In this document: piece after piece, positions 1 to 6,620 of the stretch
Layout: every line of letters begins with the position of its first letter
Numbering within the stretch: position 1 is the stretch's first letter
DNA from: Bacteroidales bacterium UBA2716
GTDB lineage: Bacteria; Bacteroidota; Bacteroidia; Bacteroidales; UBA932
Length of the DNA: 40,661 nucleotides
Reading direction: 5' to 3'
NCBI GenBank assembly: GCA_002354005.1
Contig: DEKS01000148.1
Coordinates: forward strand, 1-40,661
Position numbers and translations under genes: made by a program
The notes under the pieces: generated by a model
What the model was told of the DNA's origin: nothing
Seen by the model: only the letters and a program-made list of their open reading frames with translations
Database searches by the model: none

Positions 1-270
1 ATAGTGCTCCAGAGCCCAGAGCATATCCAAATCGTCTATTCCGACAATATGGGCTATCTTGCGCAAAAAGCGGAACAAACCACAGAACTCATTATAGTCG
101 ACACCAAGTTTTCTCAACGAATAAGCACAGTCAATTATACTTTGTGTACTGACGTAGAGTTCATAGGTGTCCGGTCCTGCCGATGACAGGATTGTCTTGG
201 CAAAAGGATTCCCTGTGCGGTTTTTATCGCACCAATCCATAATAATATTGGTATCTAAAAAAACTTTCAT
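1..270 (-). CDS. PIN-domain (VapC-like) toxin, 3' end cut by window edge
   Basis: Reading the minus strand from the ATG at 270 gives 90 codons with no stop before the window edge, so the C-terminus is missing. The protein opens with FLDTNIIMDW, the usual first motif of PIN ribonucleases, whose aspartate (Asp6) binds the catalytic metal. A second conserved acidic position follows in STQSIIDCAY. PIN toxins of VapBC modules cut RNA when freed from their antitoxin; that role is inferred here from family and context. The start lies 2 bases after the antitoxin stop codon, so the two are translated from one message. The region is visibly AT-richer than the export operon next to it, which fits acquisition by transfer. 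Confidence 0.8.
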   Translation of the reverse strand, partial: MKVFLDTNIIMDWCDKNRTGNPFAKTILSSAGPDTYELYVSTQSIIDCAYSLRKLGVDYNEFCGLFRFLRKIAHIVGIDDLDMLWALEHY

Positions 271-272
271 AC

Positions 273-545
273 TTAGAGGCCTTTATTGTAGATGTATGCC
301 AGGCGGTCATCTGCTGCCAACTGTTCTTGTGTGGGAGTGGGCATTAACCCGGAAAAACGCGCGATATCCGGGTCAATCTTGAAATCTTTGGGAAGCTTGG
401 GAATACGTGGCTTGACAGCCTGTGTAACGACTTCCTCCAAATACGCATTCAGGGACATGTTTTTTTGTTTGGCCTTGAAGCGTGCACGGTTCAGAATATC
501 CTCCCTAAATCTGATTACGGTTTGTATTCTTGCAATCGTTTCCAT
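273..545 (-). CDS. Antitoxin of a PIN toxin-antitoxin pair (likely ribbon-helix-helix)
   Basis: A 90-residue protein starting METIARIQTVIRF. The N-terminal strand (TVIRFREDIL) followed by two helices (NRARFKAKQKNMSLNAYLEEVV) has the shape of a ribbon-helix-helix DNA-binding domain. The proline-rich C-terminal half (about residues 48-90) would be the part that wraps the toxin. An in-frame ATG exists at 575, but a good Bacteroidetes promoter lies at 563-593 (TTTG, 19 bases, TACATTTG), so a start at 575 would sit inside the promoter. I therefore chose the ATG at 545. The gene ends 2 bases before the PIN toxin start. It probably represses its own promoter, which carries two copies of a palindrome. 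The exact antitoxin family is not certain. Confidence 0.7.
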   Translation of the reverse strand: METIARIQTVIRFREDILNRARFKAKQKNMSLNAYLEEVVTQAVKPRIPKLPKDFKIDPDIARFSGLMPTPTQEQLAADDRLAYIYNKGL

Positions 546-562
546 ATCAGCTATCATTTTTG

Positions 563-593
563 CAAATGTAATCATATTTTTTGTATTTGCAAA
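563..593 (-). promoter_or_regulatory. Promoter of the toxin-antitoxin pair with paired palindromic operator
   Basis: On the minus strand a -33 TTTG (593-590) is followed after 19 bases by the -7 box TACATTTG (570-563). The palindrome TTTGCAAA occurs twice, at 586-593 and 559-566, 27 bp apart, covering the -33 and -7 elements. This placement suggests repression by the antitoxin or the toxin-antitoxin complex. Confidence 0.6.
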
Positions 594-638
594 ATAATGG
601 TGTGCGTGGAGGTAACATTTTGATACATATACTATTAC

Positions 639-674
639 AAAAAACGACTTATCCGGTCCGGGATAAGTCGTTTT
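639..674 (-). terminator. Rho-independent terminator after the tolC-like gene
   Basis: A perfect 14-bp stem (641-654 with 661-674) and 6-base loop (655-660) lies 45 bases after the stop codon of the TolC-like gene. On the minus strand the stem is followed by six U (639-644, partly inside the stem base). The mirror side also has Ts, so it may act in both directions. Confidence 0.85.
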
Positions 675-719
675 CCGTAATTTTCTGTTAATCAGTGCGT
701 TGTGCTTACGCTGAAAATT

Positions 720-2033
720 TTACAGTGTAAGCTCCCCGCCACGGTAAAACTCTACCAGGTGGGTCTGGAACAAGTACTCATAGGTGGCCTGGGCGGCGTC
801 GGACTGGCTCTTTACCAGGCGGTTGCGGGCTTCGTTGAATTCGGTGAATGTGGCTTTCCCGTTCTCATACTTGGCCTCCTGCAGCTCAAAGGCTGCCTGC
901 GCGGCTTCCTGGGCCTGACGGGCGCTTTCCCACTTGGCCTGTGCTGCTACAGCACCGTTCCACGCCTGGACAATCTCCTTGTACAGGTTGTTTTTCACCC
1001 GTTGCAGTTGGATTTCCTGGTTCACGCGGTTGAGCCGGGCGGTGCGCAGCTGGTTCCGGGCACTGAAGCGCGTGAACAGCGGCACGCTGAGCCGCAGGCC
1101 CACGTACTGGCTGAAGTTGTTGCTCAGTTGCTCCAGAAAGCCTGTCGTACTGGTACTGTAGTAGCTGGCGTTCAGGCCGCCGGAGAGGGAGATGGAGGGG
1201 AGGTGCTGGGCATGCGCAATCTGGATGGAGCGCATCGTCCCTTCCAGCCGCAGTTCTTCCGCGCGGATGGACGGCCGGATTTGCACGGCATCGGCAAAAA
1301 TGTCGTCCGGACTGCTCAGCAGCACTTGTTCCAGTTCAACTTGTGGCCGGTCGATGTGGAAGCCCTCCCACACGTGGAGGTCCAGCAGCTGCGCCAGGTC
1401 CAGCAGGGAACTGCGCACGTTGTTGGCCGCCTGCACCCAGGTGAGCCGGCTGGAGGCCTGCGAGGCCTTCTGCTGCGCCAAATCGGCCGCCGAGGCCTTC
1501 CCGTTGTCAAACATGCCCTGCAGGCGCGCTACCTGCAGGGAGTCAATCCGCAACTGCCGGCGCGCAACGCCCTCAATCTCATAGTTATACAGCACCTGCA
1601 CGTAGGCCTTGGCCACGGATACGCGGATGTCGTCACGGGCCTTCTCCAGGTCCTGGGTGGCGGCTTCCAGGTTCAGGCGGGCCAGCTGGATGCGGCGCGG
1701 TGTGGCCAGGCCGTCGAACAGCGGCATGCTGCTGCTCAGGCTGAAACCGGTATTGGAACTGTTGCCATACTCATAGGTGTTGAAGTCGCCCAGGCCGCGG
1801 CCAAAGTTCCAGTTCTGGCTCACGGAGCCGCTTGCGTCGGGCACCCAGGACCATTCAGCCGTGTTTTTGTCCACGGCGCTTTTCTCCCGGGTAATGCTTT
1901 GCGTGGCAACGGTAAGGTTGTGCTCCAACGCCCAGTCCATGCACTCCTGCAGCGTCCAGGGGTGGGAGAGGTCCGGAAGGGAATCCGTAGGCGCCTGCAT
2001 CAGCAGGGCCAGGGTAATGAGCAAGGTTTTCAT
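720..2033 (-). CDS. TolC-family outer membrane efflux protein
   Basis: A 437-residue protein with a short hydrophobic N-terminus (MKTLLITLALLMQA) and two copies of the OEP fold: long heptad-rich helices (about residues 120-200 and 330-420) alternating with beta segments such as GFSLSSSMPLFDG and VGLRLSVPLFTR. These SxPLF strands are typical of TolC homologues, which form the trimeric outer membrane channel of tripartite exporters. The length is normal. It is the last gene of a five-gene operon and starts 3 bases after the stop of the adaptor gene; a strong terminator follows. It probably forms the exit duct for the ABC/adaptor complex encoded upstream. The substrate is unknown. Confidence 0.92.
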   Translation of the reverse strand: MKTLLITLALLMQAPTDSLPDLSHPWTLQECMDWALEHNLTVATQSITREKSAVDKNTAEWSWVPDASGSVSQNWNFGRGLGDFNTYEYGNSSNTGFSLSSSMPLFDGLATPRRIQLARLNLEAATQDLEKARDDIRVSVAKAYVQVLYNYEIEGVARRQLRIDSLQVARLQGMFDNGKASAADLAQQKASQASSRLTWVQAANNVRSSLLDLAQLLDLHVWEGFHIDRPQVELEQVLLSSPDDIFADAVQIRPSIRAEELRLEGTMRSIQIAHAQHLPSISLSGGLNASYYSTSTTGFLEQLSNNFSQYVGLRLSVPLFTRFSARNQLRTARLNRVNQEIQLQRVKNNLYKEIVQAWNGAVAAQAKWESARQAQEAAQAAFELQEAKYENGKATFTEFNEARNRLVKSQSDAAQATYEYLFQTHLVEFYRGGELTL

Positions 2034-2036
2034 GGC

Positions 2037-3128
2037 TTACTTGGTAGTGATGATTTGCGGACCACGGACCACATCGTCCAAGGACAGGCCGTGCTTGATT
2101 TCAATGTTTACGCCATCCGAAAGGCCGGTTTCCACCTCCCGGCGCTCGTACTCCAGCCCGTTTTTCACGTACACGAACGTCTGCTCGCCCTCGTACTGGA
2201 TGGCGCTTTCCGGCAGGGTAATCACGTCACTGACTTCCTGGAGCACAATTTCCGCATTGGCGCTGTAGCCGCTGCGGATAGTGACATCGGCAGGGACTTT
2301 GACGGAAGCCTTGATCTCGAAGAGGTTGGTGCCGTTGTTTTCGGTGGCTTTGGGGGCGATGTATTCCAGCGCCGCATCAAAGGTCAGATCCTGCAGGGCA
2401 CCCACGGAAATGCGCACCGGCAGGCCCAGGTGCAGGCGGCCCACTTCGGTCTCGTCAATATTGCCGTCGAAGATGAGGTCGTTCATGTTGGCCACCGTGG
2501 CAATGGTGGTGCCGTCGTTGAAGGTGTTGGAGTTAATCACGGAGTTACCTACCTTCACCGGCACGTTCAGGATGAGGCCCGATATGGTGGAGCGGATGAG
2601 GGTGGTGCTCCCGGTTTTGTTGGACGATGACACGCCGTCGCGGATAATCTCCAGCGCTTCCTGGGCAATCGCGTGCTCCTCCTTCGCCTGCTTGAGCGAC
2701 TGGCGAATCTTTTCGTACTCGTCGGCGCTCACGAGCTTCTTGTCGTACAGGGCTTTCTCGCGGTCGTAGTTGGTCTGGGCCTGCTCCAGGTTCACCTCGC
2801 TCAGACGCACGCGGCTCTGGGCGCTGGCCAGCTGGTTCATGTCCGGAATTACCTTGAGCTTGGCAATGACCTCGTTTTGCTGCACGGTTTGGCCGGCCTC
2901 CTTGTAAATCTCGGCCACAATGCCGCTGATTTGCGGTTTCACGTTTACCTCGTCCCGCGGCTGGATTTTGCCCGTCACCACGGTGCTCTTGGAAATATTG
3001 CCCAGGACGGGGGTGAGCTCCTGGTAGTGGATTTCCTTGGGCTGGGAGCGCTTGAACAGGTAGCCGAAGGTGCCCACAAAAATGAGGGCCACCAGGACGA
3101 TCATCAGAATTTTTCCAAACTTTTTCAT
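2037..3128 (-). CDS. HlyD/MacA-type periplasmic adaptor of an ABC exporter
   Basis: A 363-residue membrane-fusion protein. One N-terminal membrane segment (about residues 7-27) is followed by a lipoyl-like half (GKIQPRDEVNVKPQISGIVAEIYKEAGQTV), an alpha-helical hairpin with coiled-coil heptads (about 95-160), the second lipoyl half (STISGLILNVPVKVGNSV), then beta-barrel and membrane-proximal domains. The family links the inner membrane transporter to the TolC duct. It lies between the permease genes and the TolC-like gene. A 58-bp gap to the upstream permease, unusual in this tight operon, holds a fragment of an interspersed repeat. Confidence 0.92.
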   Translation of the reverse strand: MKKFGKILMIVLVALIFVGTFGYLFKRSQPKEIHYQELTPVLGNISKSTVVTGKIQPRDEVNVKPQISGIVAEIYKEAGQTVQQNEVIAKLKVIPDMNQLASAQSRVRLSEVNLEQAQTNYDREKALYDKKLVSADEYEKIRQSLKQAKEEHAIAQEALEIIRDGVSSSNKTGSTTLIRSTISGLILNVPVKVGNSVINSNTFNDGTTIATVANMNDLIFDGNIDETEVGRLHLGLPVRISVGALQDLTFDAALEYIAPKATENNGTNLFEIKASVKVPADVTIRSGYSANAEIVLQEVSDVITLPESAIQYEGEQTFVYVKNGLEYERREVETGLSDGVNIEIKHGLSLDDVVRGPQIITTK

Positions 3129-3147
3129 ATCTATAAACTTTTATATT

Positions 3148-3186
3148 CTATCATGAGATACGCTCGCTTCGCTCGGTATGACAGGA
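3148..3186 (-). repeat. Degenerate interspersed repeat (REP-like) inside the export operon
   Basis: On the minus strand this gap reads TGTCAT, then CCGAGCGAAGCGAGCG, then TCTCATGA. The core ctcgcttcgctc (3163-3174) is a mirror repeat. It resembles the short interspersed element seen between genes in many Bacteroidota (TGTCATTCCGAGC...TCTC). Only one copy is in this window, so repeat status rests on recognition, not on a second copy seen here. Confidence 0.4.
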
Positions 3187-4440
3187 CTATTCGTCTCGCA
3201 TAGCGTCTACGGGTTTGATTTGCATGGCGCGGGAGGCGGGCATCAGGCCGGCCACCACGCCCAGCACGGTGAGCAGCGAGGCCGTGAGCACTGCCGTGCC
3301 GAAGGGCACCTGGAACGGCGCCTTCAGGATGCCGTCCGTGGTCATGCCCAGCTCCACCCCGTGCAGGATAAGGACGCTGAACACAATCCCGCCCATGCCG
3401 GCCACCAGCGTGAGCACGGTGCTCTCCGCAATAATCTGCCCCAGAATCTGGCGCGGCGTGGCGCCGATAGCCCGCCGGATGCCAATCTCCGTGGTGCGCT
3501 CCTTCACGCTCACCATCATAATGTTGGATACGCCAATCACGCCCGCCAGCAGGGTTCCCAGGCCGATGAGCCAAATCAGGAAATTGACGCCGTTGAACAG
3601 ATTGTTTATAATCCCGAAAATGAGCTGCGTATTCAGCAGGAACATGGCCTGCTCGTCCTCCGGATGGATGTAGTGCGCCCGGGCAATGATTTCCCGCACG
3701 CGCGGCGTAATGTCGTTCATGACGATACCCTCCTTGGCGGTGAAGCAAATCATGTGCACGGTATTGCCCATGTTGTAGGCCTTCCGCGCCAGGCTGATGG
3801 GAATGGTCACCGTCTCCGACGCGCTGCCGTTGATGTTGATGCCGTTGCCCTCGTGCCAGTCCACGCCCACCACGCTGTAATAGGTCCCATCCACCTTGAT
3901 CCGCTCGCCGCAAGGGTCGCCGCCTTCCGGAAACAACTCATTATACACTTTTTTGCCGATGACGCAGACCTTGCGCTCCTGGGCAATGTCGGCGTCGTTC
4001 AGATACCGCCCGTAGCGGAGCTGGGGCGTCTCGATGCGGGCATAGTCGGCCCGGTGGCCCTTGACCACGGCGGAGGACGATACGGTTTCTCCGCGCATGA
4101 CGCTCTTGCCCCACAGGCTCACGGACGGGGTCACGGTTTCCAGTTCCGGCACCAGGTGCTTCAGGCGGTCCACATCGTCATAATTCATGTTCCAGCTGCG
4201 GCCCTTCTTGAAGCCCTTGTACGGCTTGGAGGTGTTGCCGGCAAAGACAATACAGGTGTTCTGCGCAAAGCCGTCGAACTCATTCATGAGGATTTGCTTG
4301 AGGCCCTGCCCGCCGCCTATGAGCAGCATGAGCATGAAGATGCCCCAGAACACGCCGAAGCCGGTGAGGAGGCTCCTGCTGCGGTTGCGCAGGATGCTGT
4401 CCAGAATTTCCCGGAAGGTATCTGTATCAAACCATTTCAT
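3187..4440 (-). CDS. MacB-like ABC transporter permease (second of two)
   Basis: A 417-residue FtsX/MacB-type permease. One membrane helix near the N-terminus (after RNRSRSLLTGFGVFWGIFMLMLLIGGG) is followed by a large periplasmic MacB_PCD domain (about residues 45-250) and three C-terminal membrane helices. The motif GVSNIMMVSVKERTTEIGIRRAIGA is the conserved cytoplasmic coupling segment that contacts the ATPase. The gene overlaps the upstream permease by 4 bases (ATGA), so the two are coupled. The two permeases are similar to each other along their length and probably form a heterodimer that pushes substrate from the periplasm into the adaptor/TolC duct, as in MacAB-TolC. Confidence 0.93.
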   Translation of the reverse strand: MKWFDTDTFREILDSILRNRSRSLLTGFGVFWGIFMLMLLIGGGQGLKQILMNEFDGFAQNTCIVFAGNTSKPYKGFKKGRSWNMNYDDVDRLKHLVPELETVTPSVSLWGKSVMRGETVSSSAVVKGHRADYARIETPQLRYGRYLNDADIAQERKVCVIGKKVYNELFPEGGDPCGERIKVDGTYYSVVGVDWHEGNGININGSASETVTIPISLARKAYNMGNTVHMICFTAKEGIVMNDITPRVREIIARAHYIHPEDEQAMFLLNTQLIFGIINNLFNGVNFLIWLIGLGTLLAGVIGVSNIMMVSVKERTTEIGIRRAIGATPRQILGQIIAESTVLTLVAGMGGIVFSVLILHGVELGMTTDGILKAPFQVPFGTAVLTASLLTVLGVVAGLMPASRAMQIKPVDAMRDE

Positions 4441-5699
4441 TCGGCACGCAACGCTTCAATGGGTTTCACACGGGCCGCTTTCCAGGCGGGGATAATCCCG
4501 GCCAGGGTACCGGCCACTACAAGCAGCAGGGTGGCTTCCAGGGCCACGTCCACGCCCACCGACGGGTTCACCAGCATTTTTATTTCTTCAAAGCCGATAT
4601 TCACGCCTTTCTGGCCCACCGTCTTGTCCAGAATCTCGCACGCCACCATGCCCAGGAACATGCCCACATAGCCGAAGAGGGCGGTGATGCTCACGCTCTC
4701 GGCAATGATGAGCTTGAGGATGGCGCCGGGTTTTGCGCCAATCGCTTTGCGGATGCCGAACTCGTGCGTGCGCTCTTTCACGGTGATGAGCATGATATTG
4801 GACACGCCCACGATGCCGCTCACCAGGGTAAGCAGGCCCAGAATCCACATGGCTATGCTGAGGATGCGGCTGGCGTTGGACATTTGCAGGTTTTGGATGT
4901 ATCCGTTCTGGAACCAGATGCCGCGCTCGTCGTCCGGAGCAATGCTGTGGCGGCGGCGGAGGGCATCGCCATATTCTTTTTCAAAGGCCTGGTGTTCTTC
5001 CAGCGTCTGCGGCCCTTCCACCGTGAAGGTGATGGACTCGATTTTGTCCGTAGGGTCGTAAATGGCCTTGTAGGTGGAGTAGGGGATGGGGCAGCTGCGG
5101 CGCCAGCTCTGCTCGTCGGTGTGGTAGATGCCCACCACGCGGAAGGCGATTTTTCCGGCGCTTACCCATTCGCCGATAAGGGCTTCCGGGTTCTTGGGAC
5201 TCAGTTCCTTAGCCTGCGCCAGGCTCAGCACCATCACCTTGCGGCGGGCGTCCATGTCTCCCTGGTCGATGTATCGGCCCGCGGCCATCTGCAGTTTTTC
5301 CTGTTCCAGGTGCTCCGGCATCTTGCCCTCCAGCCAGCCGTCCACGGTGCGGCTGCCCAGGCTCAGCGTGACGGAGGTGCCTGTGGTGGCGCTGATGACG
5401 TTGTGGATACGGCCTTCCCAGTCCTTGCCGCCGGTGTAGGCCAAGTCTTTGGTGTCAAGTTGGATACGGCGGTTTTCCTTATAGCCTGCATAGGGCTTGG
5501 AGGTGCGCCAGCCTTGCACGGAAATGCTCTGGCTCACAAACTGGTCCATGTTGCCCATGAAGGAGTTCATGAGGCCGTTGCCGGCGCCCAGCAGCGCAAT
5601 GAGGAGGAAAATGCCCCAGCTCACCGCAAAGCCCGTGAGGGCCGTACGGAGCTTGTTCTGCCGCAGGGAACAGCCTATTTCGTGAAAAAGTTCGCGCAT
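4437..5699 (-). CDS. MacB-like ABC transporter permease (first of two)
   Basis: A 420-residue permease with the same layout as its neighbour: an N-terminal helix (GFAVSWGIFLLIALLGAGNGL), a periplasmic domain of about 200 residues, and three C-terminal helices. The coupling motif GVSNIMLITVKERTHEFGIRKAIGA is clear. It starts 1 base into the stop codon of the ATPase gene (overlap at 5699) and overlaps the next permease by 4 bases. Together with the separate ATPase this is the split form of MacB in which ATPase and permease are different proteins, common in Bacteroidota. The substrate (peptide, lipopeptide, drug or lipoprotein-related) cannot be told. Confidence 0.93.
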   Translation of the reverse strand: MRELFHEIGCSLRQNKLRTALTGFAVSWGIFLLIALLGAGNGLMNSFMGNMDQFVSQSISVQGWRTSKPYAGYKENRRIQLDTKDLAYTGGKDWEGRIHNVISATTGTSVTLSLGSRTVDGWLEGKMPEHLEQEKLQMAAGRYIDQGDMDARRKVMVLSLAQAKELSPKNPEALIGEWVSAGKIAFRVVGIYHTDEQSWRRSCPIPYSTYKAIYDPTDKIESITFTVEGPQTLEEHQAFEKEYGDALRRRHSIAPDDERGIWFQNGYIQNLQMSNASRILSIAMWILGLLTLVSGIVGVSNIMLITVKERTHEFGIRKAIGAKPGAILKLIIAESVSITALFGYVGMFLGMVACEILDKTVGQKGVNIGFEEIKMLVNPSVGVDVALEATLLLVVAGTLAGIIPAWKAARVKPIEALRAE

Positions 5700-6415
5700 T
5701 ATTTCATTGCCGACCCTTGCCAGGCTTCATGTTTGGTGTTCTCTTCAATCTTGCCAATGAGTCCGTCCTTGATGTGGATAATCTTGTTGGTCTCGTTGGC
5801 AACGCCGCCTTCGTGCGTGACGACTATAATGGTAATGCCGTCCTCCTTGTTCAGCTGCTTGAGGAGCTGCATCACTTCTACGCTGGTTTTGGAATCCAGG
5901 GCGCCGGTGGGTTCATCGGCCAGGATAATCTGCGGCCGGGTAATGAGGGCGCGGGCAATGGCCACACGCTGCTTCTGGCCGCCGGACATCTCGTTGGGGA
6001 AGTGCTGGGCCCAGGGGGTGAGGCCCATCTTGTCCAGGTATTCCATGGCCAGTTCGTGGCGCTTTTTGCGGGGGACGCCCTGGTAGTAAAGCGGCAGTTC
6101 AACATTCTCTACGGCCGTTTTGAAGCCAATGAGATTGAAGCTCTGGAAGATGAACCCGATCAGGCGGTTGCGGTAGTCCGCCGCCTGTTTCTCGCTCAGG
6201 TTCTTGATGAGTTTGCCGTCCAGCATATAGGTGCCCGTGTCGTAGTTGTCCAGGATGCCCAGGATATTGAGGAGGGTACTTTTTCCGGAGCCGGAAGCGC
6301 CCATAATGGAAATGAATTCCCCCCGCTCAATGTGCAGGTCGATGCCCTTCAGGACATGCAGGGGCTGTCCGTTGTTGTAGGTTTTGTTGATATCGCTGAG
6401 TTCGATGAGCGCCAT
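5699..6415 (-). CDS. ABC transporter ATPase (LolD/MacB type)
   Basis: A 238-residue nucleotide-binding protein that powers the two permeases. Walker A is GASGSGKST (residues 39-47), the signature motif MSGGQKQRVAIARAL begins at 143, Walker B is IILADEPTGALD (163-174), and the H-loop is VVTHEGG (near 200). The spacing and the phrase DEPTGALDSKT are typical of the MacB/LolD branch. It is the first gene of the operon, with a good promoter 30-60 bases upstream. The C-terminal tail (about 20 residues, charged) is slightly longer than in LolD. Confidence 0.95.
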   Translation of the reverse strand: MALIELSDINKTYNNGQPLHVLKGIDLHIERGEFISIMGASGSGKSTLLNILGILDNYDTGTYMLDGKLIKNLSEKQAADYRNRLIGFIFQSFNLIGFKTAVENVELPLYYQGVPRKKRHELAMEYLDKMGLTPWAQHFPNEMSGGQKQRVAIARALITRPQIILADEPTGALDSKTSVEVMQLLKQLNKEDGITIIVVTHEGGVANETNKIIHIKDGLIGKIEENTKHEAWQGSAMK

Positions 6416-6444
6416 TTCTGCTGTATTAGTATGCTATTACACTG

Positions 6445-6476
6445 CAAATATACGAGGTAATTTTCTAACCACCAAA
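6445..6476 (-). promoter_or_regulatory. Promoter of the ABC export operon
   Basis: On the minus strand TTTG (6476-6473) and the -7 box TATATTTG (6452-6445) are separated by 20 bases, a near-perfect Bacteroidetes sigma-ABfr type promoter. The ATPase ATG is 30 bases downstream of the -7 box. Confidence 0.7.
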
Positions 6477-6547
6477 TATTTTTGCAAAAATTATGCTATG
6501 GGACAGGAGGACACTCCCGGGACGCGCTGGGGGCACGATTCAGGCCT

Positions 6548-6584
6548 AAAAAGTAGCACTGGCGGACCTTTTGGCCCGCCAGTG
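6548..6584 (-). terminator. Terminator at the end of the SusC-to-arabinofuranosidase operon
   Basis: A 9-bp GC-rich stem (6557-6565 with 6576-6584, loop 6566-6575) is followed on the minus strand, after a few bases, by a run of five T (6548-6552). It lies 37 bases past the stop codon of the beta-L-arabinofuranosidase gene. The rest of 6477-6620 shows no gene or clear signal. Confidence 0.75.
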
Positions 6585-6620
6585 GCACATTATCGGGGCA
6601 TAGCGTGCCCGTGGATGCTC

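Noticed and set aside
546..575. An upstream ATG extending the antitoxin by 10 residues
   Set aside because: It lies within the promoter (-7 box 563-570), so the transcript probably begins downstream of it.
702..2630. A 642-codon open frame on the plus strand
   Set aside because: It is antisense to the TolC-like and adaptor genes, and its product has no recognisable domain and an odd composition.
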